From contig NZ_JAUSYH010000001.1 in NCBI RefSeq assembly GCF_030816715.1, forward strand, positions 2,728,001-2,792,000: a stretch of 64,000 nucleotides of DNA, read 5' to 3'. The position numbers were made by a program, and so were the translations under genes. Shown in pieces: positions 45,773-57,443 of this stretch (position 1 is the stretch's first letter; each line of letters starts with the position of its first letter). The notes under the pieces were generated by a model, which saw nothing but the letters and a program-made list of their open reading frames with translations, made no database searches and had not been told where the DNA came from. Source of the stretch: Streptomyces achromogenes (lineage in GTDB: Bacteria > Actinomycetota > Actinomycetes > Streptomycetales > Streptomycetaceae).

Positions 45773-46204
45773 TCAGCTGGGAACCCACATCGCGTGCCGG
45801 GAGTCCCAGGTCCAGTTCTCGTTGCGGGCGTCCAGACCGACGGCCTGCTCGTACCCCTGATCCGGAACGTCGCCGGTGAACGTGACCCGACCACCGGTCG
45901 GCAACTCGTAGACCACGCACTGGGGTGCCGGTGTCGCGTCCGATGTCGGTTTCAGCAGACGATCCGTGAACGCTTTCAGCCCCTGATGAGCATCCTCGGC
46001 GAGTTTCTGGAAGACGGTTCGCAGAAACGGCTCCATGACGGCCGTCGTGAGGAGCACCAGCACGATGTCGGCCGCCCCCCGCCGGGTCGGCAGCAGCATG
46101 CAGTCGGCGTCGATCCCGGCCGCACGCAGAACGTCCTGCCCTTCTTCGGCCGGGCTGGACGGCAGGGACGAGGGCCAGAGGATCTCGACCTCGGGGTCTG
46201 TCAT
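45773..46204 (-). CDS. Unknown partner of CHAT-WD40 protein
   Basis: 143 residues, not recognised. An N-terminal variable part (EEGQDVLRAAGIDADCMLLP), then GAADIVLVLLTTAVMEPFLRTVFQKLAEDAHQGLKAF, which could be an amphipathic or weak membrane helix, and a C-terminal strand-rich part (VVYELPTGGRVTFTG, WTWDSRHAMWVPS). Its layout recalls small constant partners found beside effectors in actinobacterial conflict systems, but this is only a resemblance. It starts 11 bp after the CHAT gene and is co-transcribed. Confidence 0.65.
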   Translation of the reverse strand: MTDPEVEILWPSSLPSSPAEEGQDVLRAAGIDADCMLLPTRRGAADIVLVLLTTAVMEPFLRTVFQKLAEDAHQGLKAFTDRLLKPTSDATPAPQCVVYELPTGGRVTFTGDVPDQGYEQAVGLDARNENWTWDSRHAMWVPS

Positions 46205-46215
46205 GGAGCGACTCC

Positions 46216-48255
46216 TTATTCGGCCATCCAGTCAGGCAGTTCCCATCGCTGGACCACGCCCGTGCGGGTGGCGGTGACGAGTCCCTCGCCGTCGTCGAGG
46301 AACGCGAGGCCTACGGGCCGGCTTGCCAGTCTCGTCACGGACGTGCCCCTTCCGGTGTGCACGTTCCGGATGGACACCTTCCCTCGCTGATGTGCCGTCG
46401 CGACCGCGGAACGACCGGTGGCGAACGCGAGTTGCTGCGCGGGGCGCTTGGGTTGGGTGCGCCAGAGCAGGTCGCCGTCCCAGGTCCACAGGCGCACCCG
46501 GCCGTCCAGGCAGCCTGTGGCGAGAAGGCCGTTCGTGGCGGCGAGGCTGACGATGGGCTGGGGATGCGGCCATTCCATGACGGGCAGCCCCCGCACGTTC
46601 AGCTGTCTCAGCCGGCCGTCTCCGCAGGCAGCGACTATGTGCCGGTCGCCTGGTGCGAAGCAGACGGGCCCGAGCGGGGCGTTCTGCCCCGCCGCCCAGA
46701 GTGCTGCCTGTTTCGGCGAACACACCGTCAGGTCCCGCACCCGTGCGCCGTGCGCGTCGTAGACGTGGAGGTGATTTCCCGCGGTCACCGCGAGCCAGTG
46801 GCCGTCCGAGCTGAAGGCGACGCCTTCGCCCTGCCCCTCTGCCGTCATGACGCGCACGGGCATCTCGGTCTTGAGGTCCCACAGGACGACGGTGCCGTCC
46901 TGGTACCGGCTTGCGAGGTGCCGTCGCCAGGGACTCCAGGCGATACGCACCGGCTTCTCGCGCTGCACCGCGAGGCACTGGGCGACCAGTTTCCCCTTCG
47001 CGGTTTCGACGACCCTGATGACTCCGTCGTCGCAGGCCGCGGCCGCCAGGTTCCCCGGCCCGAGTGCCACATGCCCGCAGGGGCCGACCTCGGCGACCAC
47101 GGCGCTGGCTTCGGGTGTCGGTTCGGTCGACTGTCGTGGCTTCTTGTCCAGCGGCACTTTGGGCGGAGCGAAGATCTGTACCGTGTCGGAGGCGAGGAAC
47201 AGCACCGGGGTGGCCCACTCCAGGGTGCCCAGACGCACTTTGACGTCATCTCGGGCGAGCGTCACCGCCCGGTCGACCGGAAGTCCTTCGGCGACCCGCT
47301 CGTAGAACGAGGACGCGAACGTGAACGCCGCCCGGTCGGTGATCTCGTACTGCATCGCGACCACGGCCGGCACTCCCGAGGCCACGAGGGCGGCGGCCGT
47401 GCTCGTGAAGACGTCGTCCGATCCGCTCACCGCGGACTCACAGGCGTTCAGCACGACCAGACGCAGTTGGGGACTGTGCGGCAATCGTCTGAGGGCACTC
47501 GCGTGGACGCGCATCGCCGACCCGTCGTCCCCGGTGAGTTGGATGTATCCCTCGGCGCATCCGTCGTCGAATCCGCCGTGGCAGACGCAGTGGAGAACAT
47601 GCCAGGTATCGGTGAGCAACGCGCTCTTGAGATCTTGGTACCGGTCGCCGGGAAGCCAGTTCACGTCGACGTTCTCGGAACTCTCCTGCCGGAGGACCTC
47701 CGCGATACGCTCTCTCTCCCGTCGCGCATCCAGCGGGGGAAGATCGGCCGGGAGTGCCGAGATGCCGAGCACACGAAGCGGGAGCGAAAGGTCCATCGGC
47801 TTGACGGGATCCATGAGCCGCAGGTTCCGCACGACCGGCACGTGAAGGGCCAGATAGTCATCACGGGACGGATCGACCATGTACTCCCACGGAATACTTC
47901 CCACCCGGGGGCCGTCCGAGCGCAGCAATACCCGAAGAGACTTCCCTTGCTCTTTCGCCCGTATTCGGCACCGGTCGAACTGGGTGAGTATTCTATCTCG
48001 CAGGACCGTCCTGGTGAGGACACTTCCGAATTCTCGGACGGACCTCTCCGGCGCCGATGCCGACGCACCACGCACGATGTTCATCGTGTATGACCTCTCC
48101 AGGGACTTCTCCACCCTGCGCAAGGCCGATTCCAGTTCGCCTCCCGAATACGGCGGCGGGACCCGCAGACTCGCTTCACCCAGCTCGGAGGAGCAGCCGA
48201 TAATCCACTCGGTATCGGTTTCAATAATTTCGAGCCGAAACGGTAGGCTCTCCAT
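46216..48255 (-). CDS. CHAT caspase-like protease fused to WD40-type repeats
   Basis: 679 residues. The N-terminal half is a CHAT domain: IPWEYM motif, catalytic His H226 in LHCVCHGG and Cys C272 in LVVLNACESA, then VVAMQYEITDRAAFTFASSFY. The C-terminal half (about 395-675) carries WD40/beta-propeller repeats (VALGPGNLAAAACDDGVIRVV, HLASRYQDGTVVLWDLK, GLLATGCLDGRVRLWTWDG). CHAT proteases cleave partner proteins when triggered; the propeller would sense the trigger. ATG 48255 follows GGAGG by 8 nt. It heads an operon with an unknown protein, a dispanin and DUF2752. Confidence 0.9.
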   Translation of the reverse strand: MESLPFRLEIIETDTEWIIGCSSELGEASLRVPPPYSGGELESALRRVEKSLERSYTMNIVRGASASAPERSVREFGSVLTRTVLRDRILTQFDRCRIRAKEQGKSLRVLLRSDGPRVGSIPWEYMVDPSRDDYLALHVPVVRNLRLMDPVKPMDLSLPLRVLGISALPADLPPLDARRERERIAEVLRQESSENVDVNWLPGDRYQDLKSALLTDTWHVLHCVCHGGFDDGCAEGYIQLTGDDGSAMRVHASALRRLPHSPQLRLVVLNACESAVSGSDDVFTSTAAALVASGVPAVVAMQYEITDRAAFTFASSFYERVAEGLPVDRAVTLARDDVKVRLGTLEWATPVLFLASDTVQIFAPPKVPLDKKPRQSTEPTPEASAVVAEVGPCGHVALGPGNLAAAACDDGVIRVVETAKGKLVAQCLAVQREKPVRIAWSPWRRHLASRYQDGTVVLWDLKTEMPVRVMTAEGQGEGVAFSSDGHWLAVTAGNHLHVYDAHGARVRDLTVCSPKQAALWAAGQNAPLGPVCFAPGDRHIVAACGDGRLRQLNVRGLPVMEWPHPQPIVSLAATNGLLATGCLDGRVRLWTWDGDLLWRTQPKRPAQQLAFATGRSAVATAHQRGKVSIRNVHTGRGTSVTRLASRPVGLAFLDDGEGLVTATRTGVVQRWELPDWMAE

Positions 48256-48335
48256 TCTCGCCACCTCCGAACCCCACAATGACAATTGCACACCCGATAC
48301 TCAGGGGCGTCCACTTGGTGGGCGGGGGCATGGAA

Positions 48336-50450
48336 CTACCTCCGGGCAGGATCCTTCCGCGGGGCCGACGCCGACTCGGCCGTCTCCTCCCTCACCCCCG
48401 ACCCGGCCGCCGCCGACCCTGCCGCCGCTGCCGCCCCCGTCGTCCTGGCCGCCGTCACCGTCTGCGCCCGGGGGCCCGTGAGCAGGTAGGAAAGGCCGAA
48501 GCCGGCCAGTACCACCGCCGCGCCGCCGGCCGCGTCCAGTACCCAGTGGTTGCCGGTGGTCACGATGGACGAGGCGGTGAGGAGCGGGTGCAGCAGGCCG
48601 AGGGCCTTCACCCACCGTCTCCGGGCGACGATCGCGATGACCATGCCGCACCACAGAGACCAGCCGAAGTGCAGGGACGGCATCGCCGCGTACTGGTTGG
48701 TGAGCGCGGTGAGGGTGCCGTAGTCCGGCTTGGAGAAGTCCTGGACGCCGTGGACGGTGTCGATGACGCCCAGGCCCGGCATCAGGCGGGGCGGCGCCAG
48801 CGGATAGAGCCAGAAGCCGACCAGGGCCAGCAGGGTCGCGAAGCCGAGGGACGCGCGGGCCCAGCGGTAGTCGGCCGGGCGGCGCACGTACAGCGCCGCG
48901 AGGACGGTCAGCGGGACGGCGAAGTGGAAGGACGTGTAGTAGAAGTCGAAGAAGTCCCGCAGCCGGCCGACGCCGGCCGCCCAGTGGTTGACCGCGCGCT
49001 CCACGTCGAGGTGCAGGAACCGCTCGATGTCGAGGATCTGCTGTCCGTGCGTCTCCGCGCGCGCCCGTCCGCCGGAGTTCGTGCCGCCGGTCGCCGCCAG
49101 CCGGACCTGCTGGTAGGCCGCGTACGTGACGCGGATCAGCAGCAGTTCCAGGAGCAGGTTGGGGCGGGTCAGGACGCGCTTGAGGAACGGCAGCAGCTGC
49201 ACGCGCCTGAAGCGGGCGGGGACCGGCGGGGCGTGCTCGGCCGGAATCGGCGTCCGGTAGCAGGGGGACGTCCGCGGCAGGAAGGGGACGACCGTGGCGG
49301 CGGCGACCGCTGTCAGCAGCACCGCGTTGTCGCGCAGCGGGTACAGGGCCGCCATGTGGGGCAGCGCCATGGCACCGGGGAGCGTCATCACCACGATGAC
49401 CGCCACCGGCCAGACATGGCGGTCGCAGGCACGCCTACCGACTCGGCCGACCACCGCCGGCAGCACCCACAGCAGCTGGTGCTGCCAGGTGGCGGGCGAG
49501 ACGGCGATCGCCGCGCAGCCGGTCACGGCGACCGCGAGGAGCAGCTGGCCGTCGCGTGCGTAGCGGACCGCCCGCCGCACGCCGAGGACCGCGACGGCCG
49601 CGCCGAGCGACAGGAACAGGCCGATCTCGAGCGGCCCGGAGAGGCCGAAACGCAGCAGGGCGCCGTGCAGGGACTGGTTGGCGAGGGCGTCCGCCTCGCC
49701 GCCGAGGCCGGCGCCCGCCAGGTGGTGCACCCAGTAGATGTACGAGTCGCGTGGCATGGACGCCCAGGTGAGCAGCGTGACGCCGGCGAAGGCGGCCCCC
49801 GAGGCGGCCGCGGCACGGCGGCGGCCGGTGAACCAGAGCAGGGCGGCGAAGAGCAGGACCGCGGGCTGGAGGGCGGCGGCCACGCCGATGAGGACGCCGG
49901 CGGACCGCCAGTCCCGGGCGACGAAACAGCCGAGAACGACGAGGAGGACCGGGATGATGCTGGTCTGGCCGAGCCAGAACGCGTTGCGCACGGGCAGCGA
50001 CAGCATGAGCAGGCTGGTCGCGACCGGTGCGGCGAGCAGCGAGGTCCGTCTGCCGAGCGGCCGGGGCAGGTTGCGGGCGGCGATCACGCCGAGGGCGACG
50101 ACCAGCAGCAGCGTGCCGAAGGTCCAGCCCCAGCCGAGGGCCTGTTCGGCCGCCCGGGTGAGGGGCTTGAGGACCAGCCCGCCGAAGGGGGTGCCGGTGA
50201 AGCGCGTGGAGTCGTAGAGCGAGCCGTTGACGTGCAGCACGCCGTCGGGTCCGGCCCAGGTCTCCAGGTCCGTCAGCCGTTCTCCGCGCGGGGTGCCGAG
50301 GACGACGGCCACCTGGCGTACGGCGAGGAAGGCCGCCACCAGCCAGAGGCCGAGGCGGGCGGCGCGCAGACGCGCCCCGGCCGGGTCGGTTCTGCCGGCC
50401 GCCGGTGCGAGGGGTTCCGTCGTCCGCCCGCCGTGTTCCGCATTCGCCAC
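48336..50450 (-). CDS. Bifunctional GT87 glycosyltransferase / PAP2 phosphatase
   Basis: 704 residues. The first ~400 residues are a GT87-type polyprenyl-sugar mannosyltransferase-like membrane domain (LETWAGPDGVLHVNGSLYD, FTGTPFGGLVLKP). The C-terminal ~260 residues are a PAP2-superfamily domain with MPSLHFGWSLWCG and TGNHWVLDAAGG, the catalytic histidines of the inositol-phosphorylceramide-synthase-like subfamily. Such fusions are common in Streptomyces and presumably act on cell-envelope lipids or lipoglycans. Confidence 0.88.
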   Translation of the reverse strand: MANAEHGGRTTEPLAPAAGRTDPAGARLRAARLGLWLVAAFLAVRQVAVVLGTPRGERLTDLETWAGPDGVLHVNGSLYDSTRFTGTPFGGLVLKPLTRAAEQALGWGWTFGTLLLVVALGVIAARNLPRPLGRRTSLLAAPVATSLLMLSLPVRNAFWLGQTSIIPVLLVVLGCFVARDWRSAGVLIGVAAALQPAVLLFAALLWFTGRRRAAAASGAAFAGVTLLTWASMPRDSYIYWVHHLAGAGLGGEADALANQSLHGALLRFGLSGPLEIGLFLSLGAAVAVLGVRRAVRYARDGQLLLAVAVTGCAAIAVSPATWQHQLLWVLPAVVGRVGRRACDRHVWPVAVIVVMTLPGAMALPHMAALYPLRDNAVLLTAVAAATVVPFLPRTSPCYRTPIPAEHAPPVPARFRRVQLLPFLKRVLTRPNLLLELLLIRVTYAAYQQVRLAATGGTNSGGRARAETHGQQILDIERFLHLDVERAVNHWAAGVGRLRDFFDFYYTSFHFAVPLTVLAALYVRRPADYRWARASLGFATLLALVGFWLYPLAPPRLMPGLGVIDTVHGVQDFSKPDYGTLTALTNQYAAMPSLHFGWSLWCGMVIAIVARRRWVKALGLLHPLLTASSIVTTGNHWVLDAAGGAAVVLAGFGLSYLLTGPRAQTVTAARTTGAAAAAGSAAAGSGVREETAESASAPRKDPARR

Positions 50451-51122
50451 GCTCTGTGGCCTCCGCCCGTTCGTCCACGCGCGCCGCGCGGGATCGTCCG
50501 GCGCCTCTCATGAGGCGCACGTCTCCCCCCGCACACGAAGACGCCGGCCCCCAATCCACCCGACGATTTCTCTCCTTTTGCCCGGTAGAGGATAGTGCGT
50601 CCATCGGACGGATCGCCTCCGCAGGCGGCGGAATCCGGATCGCCGTGCGACCCGAAATGGCCTCTCACGTCGTACCTTCATGGCACCCCACGCGTCGGGG
50701 CGTACGGAGAGTGCCGGGGTGATGCGGGGTGCGGTGTGTTTACGGCGGCACGCCCGCCGCCTCGCCCCCGCGACGTCAGGCGGGAACCACATCGGGCGAC
50801 CCCCTGGGCGGACACCCCTCCGGCGGTCCCCGGGCGGTCCCTCCGGCGGTCCCCGGGCGGTCCCCGGGCGGTCCCTCCGGCGGTCCCTCAGGCGGTCCCC
50901 GGGCGGTCCCTCCGGCGGTCCCTCCGGCGGTCCCCGGGCGGCCCCTCGGACAGTCGGCCGCCTCCCCTGCTCCGAACGGGTGAATTCAGCCGCTCGGAGC
51001 CGTGCGGCGCGGGCGGACTGGCGTCGTCCGTGACGGGTGCCATTGACACGGCTTGTTAGCGTGTCTAACCATTTGTCACCGACATGCCGCCCGACATGTC
51101 AGGCACACGAGAGGCTGAGCGC
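50451..51122. other. Intergenic region with minisatellite
   Basis: 672 bp without a supported gene. It holds the variable tandem repeat at 50822-50951 and the promoter of the methyltransferase gene. Open frames through the repeat are low-complexity and differ in all frames, so they are not called. Confidence 0.6.
50822..50951. repeat. GC-rich minisatellite, 11-12 bp unit
   Basis: Eleven units of GGCGGTCCCCG (11 bp) or GGCGGTCCCTCC (12 bp) in irregular order; the last unit is degenerate. Units of two lengths would alter spacing or frame upon slippage. Confidence 0.8.
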
Positions 51123-51794
51123 ATGAGCGAGTCGCAGGTCTGGGACGCCGTCGACGCCTACTTCACCGGCCGTCTCGCCCCGGACGACGAGGTGATGGCG
51201 GCCGCGCTGCGGAACAGCGAGGCCGCCGGGCTGCCGCACATCAACGTGACGGCGAACCAGGGCAAACTGCTGCAGATCCTCGCCGAGGTGCAGGGGGCGC
51301 GGCAGATCCTGGAGATCGGCACGCTCGGCGGTTACAGCACCATCTGGCTGGCCCGCGCGCTGCCCGCCGACGGCCGGCTGATCTCCCTGGAGTACGACCC
51401 CGGGCACGCGGAGGTCGCCGTCCGCAACATCGCCCGCGCGGGCCTCGACAAGGTGGTCGAGGTGCGGGTCGGCGCGGCGCTGGAGTCGCTGCCGCGGCTG
51501 GCGGACGAGAACCCGCCCCCGTTCGACCTGGTCTTCATCGACGCCGACAAGGGAAACAACGTCCACTATCTGGAGTGGGCGCTGAGGCTCACGAGCGCCG
51601 GCAGTCTGATCGTCGTCGACAACGTCGTCCGCGGCGGCCGGGTCGCCGAGGCGCACAGTGACGCAGAGGACGTGCGCGGCAGTCGCGGCGCGATCGAGCT
51701 GATCGGATCGCATCCGAGGCTGAGCGGCACGGCGATCCAGACGGTGGGGGCGAAGGGCTACGACGGTTTCGCACTGGCGCGCGTCCTGGCGTAG
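51123..51794 (+). CDS. O-methyltransferase (COMT-like, family 3)
   Basis: 223 residues. SAM motif I LEIGTLGGYSTIWLA (about 61-75), metal-binding FDLVFIDADKGNN and VVDNVVRGG. This is the cation-dependent catechol-type O-methyltransferase family; the substrate cannot be told. ATG 51123 follows GAGAGG. Confidence 0.92.
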   Translation: MSESQVWDAVDAYFTGRLAPDDEVMAAALRNSEAAGLPHINVTANQGKLLQILAEVQGARQILEIGTLGGYSTIWLARALPADGRLISLEYDPGHAEVAVRNIARAGLDKVVEVRVGAALESLPRLADENPPPFDLVFIDADKGNNVHYLEWALRLTSAGSLIVVDNVVRGGRVAEAHSDAEDVRGSRGAIELIGSHPRLSGTAIQTVGAKGYDGFALARVLA

Positions 51795-51856
51795 CCCTTC
51801 CTTGCGCAGCTGCTCCGCGGCCCCTGCCGGGTTGTGCGACGGCGGGGGCGGAGGGC

Positions 51857-52243
51857 TCAGCCCTCGTGGTAGAAGCCCACGTTGACGCTGCGCGGCCCGG
51901 TGCGGTCGTACACGATGATCTCGCCGGAGCCCGCCAGCGGCAGTGTCCCGCCGTACACGAGCGACTGGGTGTACTGCCCGATCACCAGCCGCACCTCGGA
52001 CGAGGGCTCGTCCTGCGAGCCGCGCAGCCACGACACCTGCCAGGTGCCGTCGGCGCCGCACAGGAACTCCAGGTGCACACGGGAGACGAACAGCCAGTCG
52101 TCGGGCGTCGCGAGACGGCACACGGACCTGTCCCGGCCCACCCGCAGCAGGGCGCCCGGGTCGCTCGGCGAGTCGGCCATCAGCATGCCGGCCGTGGCGC
52201 CCTCTTCCGTCCCGGAGACGGTGGCCATGGTCAGTTCGAGCAC
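51857..52243 (-). CDS. FHA-domain-like protein
   Basis: 128 residues. LLRVGRDRSVCRLATPDDWLFVSRVHLEFLC is the GR...SR-H-E core of a forkhead-associated phosphothreonine-binding domain, followed by strands to GFYHEG. A stand-alone FHA protein probably reads Ser/Thr-kinase signals. GTG 52243 has AGGGGAG 4-5 nt upstream; the ATG 15 nt downstream is an alternative. Divergent from the DUF1992 gene. Confidence 0.75.
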   Translation of the reverse strand: MLELTMATVSGTEEGATAGMLMADSPSDPGALLRVGRDRSVCRLATPDDWLFVSRVHLEFLCGADGTWQVSWLRGSQDEPSSEVRLVIGQYTQSLVYGGTLPLAGSGEIIVYDRTGPRSVNVGFYHEG

Positions 52244-52360
52244 GTGCGCTCCCCTTGAGGTGTCTTCGGCATGCCTGTCGGCGTCCTGTGTCCTAAGTGT
52301 GCGTGTACAGCCGACGCATGGTAAATCGCCCGGGCCCATGGCGTCCGGCACAATGGACGC

Positions 52361-52786
52361 ATGACCGAGCGAAAGCCACCGGGTGTCCCGTTCGAGTCCT
52401 GGGTCGACAAGCAGATCCGCGACGCCGAGCGGCGCGGCGAGTTCGACCGACTGCCGGGCGCGGGAAAGCCGTTGCCTGCCGTTACCGACACCTCCTACGA
52501 CGAACTCTGGTGGATCAAGCGGAAGTTGGCCCGGGAGGGCCTCTCCGTGCTGCCGCCGACCCTCGCCCTGCGCAAGGAGGCGGAGGACGCGCTCGCGGCC
52601 GCCTACGCGGCGCCGTCGGAGCGCCTCGTCCGGAAGATCATCACGGACGTCAACGTGAAGCTGCGCGACATGATGTTCAAGCCGCCGCCCGGCCCCCCGC
52701 TGGGCATGAAGCCGTACGACGTCGAAACGGTCGTACAGCAGTGGCGGGAGCGCCGGGCGGCGGCCGAGGACGTGCCGCGGGACTGA
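52361..52786 (+). CDS. DUF1992 (DnaJ-C28-like) protein
   Basis: 141 residues. FESWVDKQIRDAERRGEFDRLPGAGKPLP is the DUF1992 signature, followed by WWIKRKLAREGLSVLPPTLALRKE. Members occur in bacteria as small cytoplasmic proteins and in eukaryotes as DNAJC28; function unknown. Confidence 0.9.
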   Translation: MTERKPPGVPFESWVDKQIRDAERRGEFDRLPGAGKPLPAVTDTSYDELWWIKRKLAREGLSVLPPTLALRKEAEDALAAAYAAPSERLVRKIITDVNVKLRDMMFKPPPGPPLGMKPYDVETVVQQWRERRAAAEDVPRD

Positions 52787-52826
52787 GCAGCGGTGCCGGG
52801 ACTGAACCGGCAGTGCAGAGGAGCGG

Positions 52827-53663
52827 TCAGAGGTGCAGCAGCCGCTCCGTGAGCTCGCGGTAGTCCCGCAGGGCCAGCCGCAGTTGTTCGGTGTCGACGG
52901 CCGTGGCGGCCGTCGGCCCGCGGTCCTTGCCGCCGTGCGTCTTTCCGCCGCCCTCCTGCTGCCAGGAGCCGCGCAGGGTGCTGCGGCGGCGGTCCACGGC
53001 CTCGGTGAGGCGTCCGGCGAGCTCCTCCAGCACCTCGTCGGCCTCCACCACGGCGTCCCGGGGACCGTCGACGAACCCGACGACGGCATGCCGCAGACGG
53101 GTGGCTATCCGGTCGCACTCCTCGTCCGGGAGCAGGGACGACGCGCCGCGGGTGTCGTGGTGCCCGGCGGTGGCCGCCCGCTCACCGGCCTCCACCGCCT
53201 TACCGCCCGTGCCCGTACGGCCTGTGCCCGTACCGCCCGTGCCCGTACGGCCTGTGCCCGTGCCGTCGGCGACTCCCGTGCCGCCCGCCTCGTTCGCGGT
53301 CGCACCGGGTTCGGGGCGGAGCGACTTCGGCTCCACGGCCGCCGTACCCGCTGCCGCGCGGGACGAGCCGCCGATGCCGACCGCGCCCGGTGCGTCGGTC
53401 GAGCCGGTGCTGCCGGGGCTGCCCGGCGCTGCAGTGCTGCGGGTGGTGCCGGTGGCGCCGGGTGCTGTCGTGAGGGGTGCGCCGGAGGCCGTCGCCGCCC
53501 GGGCGCGCTCCTCCGTCGCCTCCCTCGGCGCCCGGTCCGTCTCGCCCGGCAGGGCCGTCTCGGGGGCCGGCGGGGTTTCGCCGACCGGGGTGGCGGACCG
53601 GCGGTCGTCGGGCCGTTCGCGGTTCTCCGGGGCGGAGCCCGTGCTCGGTGTCATGTCCGGCAT
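52827..53663 (-). CDS. Hypothetical with Thr-Gly repeats and conserved helical C-terminus
   Basis: 278 residues. A disordered Ala/Thr/Pro/Gly-rich first half includes a (R/G)TGTG repeat encoded by a ~30-bp tandem DNA repeat around 53204-53262. The C-terminal helical region (RLRHAVVGFVDGPRDAVVEADEVLEELAGRL) is homologous to one in the preceding gene (FVDSPREAVAEADRLIAEVAG). GGAGG precedes ATG 53663. It follows the membrane protein gene by 5 bp. Function unknown. Confidence 0.72.
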   Translation of the reverse strand: MPDMTPSTGSAPENRERPDDRRSATPVGETPPAPETALPGETDRAPREATEERARAATASGAPLTTAPGATGTTRSTAAPGSPGSTGSTDAPGAVGIGGSSRAAAGTAAVEPKSLRPEPGATANEAGGTGVADGTGTGRTGTGGTGTGRTGTGGKAVEAGERAATAGHHDTRGASSLLPDEECDRIATRLRHAVVGFVDGPRDAVVEADEVLEELAGRLTEAVDRRRSTLRGSWQQEGGGKTHGGKDRGPTAATAVDTEQLRLALRDYRELTERLLHL

Positions 53664-53668
53664 GACGG

Positions 53669-54379
53669 TCAGCCCTCCTTCGTCTGGTGGCGGTGGAAGC
53701 CCCACGGCAGGTGGTGGCCGGAGCCGGAGCGCTCCCGGGTCGCGGGCTGCGCCGCGCGGTGATGGCCGGGATCGCGGCCGGCCGGGCCGACCAGGTCGTC
53801 GAAGAGGGCGCGGGCCTCGACCATGGCGGCCCGCATGTCCTCGGTACCGGGCGCCTGCCCGCCGCCGGTCCCCGGGGCGTCGGCCGAGCCCGGGTGGCTC
53901 GTGCCGTCCCCGCCCGCGGAGAAGCGGGCGACGCGGTGGACGCGGCGGTAGCCGTCGACGCGGTGCGCGTGGTGGACGGAGAGCGCGGCGAGCTGCTCCT
54001 CGTACTGGCCGCTGTCCGGGAAGCCCCGGGCGCCGGCGACTTCCGCGATCAGCCGGTCCGCTTCGGCCACCGCTTCGCGGGGGGAGTCGACGAACCGCTC
54101 CTGGGCGGCCGTCCAACGAGCCTCGAACCGCTCGCGTTCGGCGGCTTCCAGCGGACGTTCGCGCAGTCCGCCGTGCCGCTCCACGCGAGCGTCGAGCTCC
54201 CGCTCCGCGGCCTTGACGTCTCCGTCGTGCCGGGCTACCGCCCGGTCGTACTCGGGCCCGAAGCGCTGCTTCAGGCTGCGTCCGCCGTGCGAGCCGCGGG
54301 CCCGCACGGCCAGGACGGCCGCGACGGCGACTACGGCCGCCACGACCACGATCAGAGCGATGATCACTCCTGTGGACAT
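53669..54379 (-). CDS. Membrane-anchored hypothetical, related to next gene
   Basis: 236 residues. One N-terminal membrane helix (GVIIALIVVVAAVVAVAAVLAV), then a charged helical domain (RFGPEYDRAVARHDGDVKAAERELDARVERHG, ERERFEARWTAAQERFVDSPREAVAEADRLI) that would face the cytoplasm. Similar domains are widespread in Streptomyces without known function. It shares the FVDxPRxAVxEAD motif with the protein encoded just downstream, so the operon probably arose by duplication. Confidence 0.78.
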   Translation of the reverse strand: MSTGVIIALIVVVAAVVAVAAVLAVRARGSHGGRSLKQRFGPEYDRAVARHDGDVKAAERELDARVERHGGLRERPLEAAERERFEARWTAAQERFVDSPREAVAEADRLIAEVAGARGFPDSGQYEEQLAALSVHHAHRVDGYRRVHRVARFSAGGDGTSHPGSADAPGTGGGQAPGTEDMRAAMVEARALFDDLVGPAGRDPGHHRAAQPATRERSGSGHHLPWGFHRHQTKEG

Positions 54380-54659
54380 GCCTTGCCTTCCGGTGTGTCG
54401 GCCCCACGGGCCGGTTCCTGACCCGGGTTGCCCGGACGGCCCCTCCCAAACGACGCGGACCGGGGAGCGCGGCCCCGGAACGAGCTCGGCGCGGGCTCGA
54501 ACGGGCTCGGCGCGAGCCCGACGCGGGCGCCCACGTCCTTCGGAACGGACCCCCACGGCCGGGCCGAGCCGGGGAGCCGGACCGGGCCGGGCCGAGCCGA
54601 GCCGGCGGTCGGGCAAATTCGATTGCGGGGCGGCCGGGCCCCCTCCCGACAATGTCCGC

Positions 54660-57324
<2,665 letters not shown>

Positions 57325-57443
57325 TTATGGCCTCTTGAGTCCTCCCGCCTCCAGACGGAATTTGACGTTCCGGGGGCCGTGGACGACCGGTTGTGTGGAG
57401 GATCTGCATAATCTCTGGAGTTTGGAAGGGGAGGGCCGAACAC

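Noticed and set aside
48279-50513. 744-codon frame opposite the GT87/PAP2 gene
   Set aside because: Antisense shadow with Arg/Gly/Gln-rich low complexity and no motif; the minus strand frame has membrane helices and PAP2 signatures.
50822-50951. Tandem repeat considered as CRISPR array
   Set aside because: Units are 11-12 bp with no unique spacers and no cas genes nearby.
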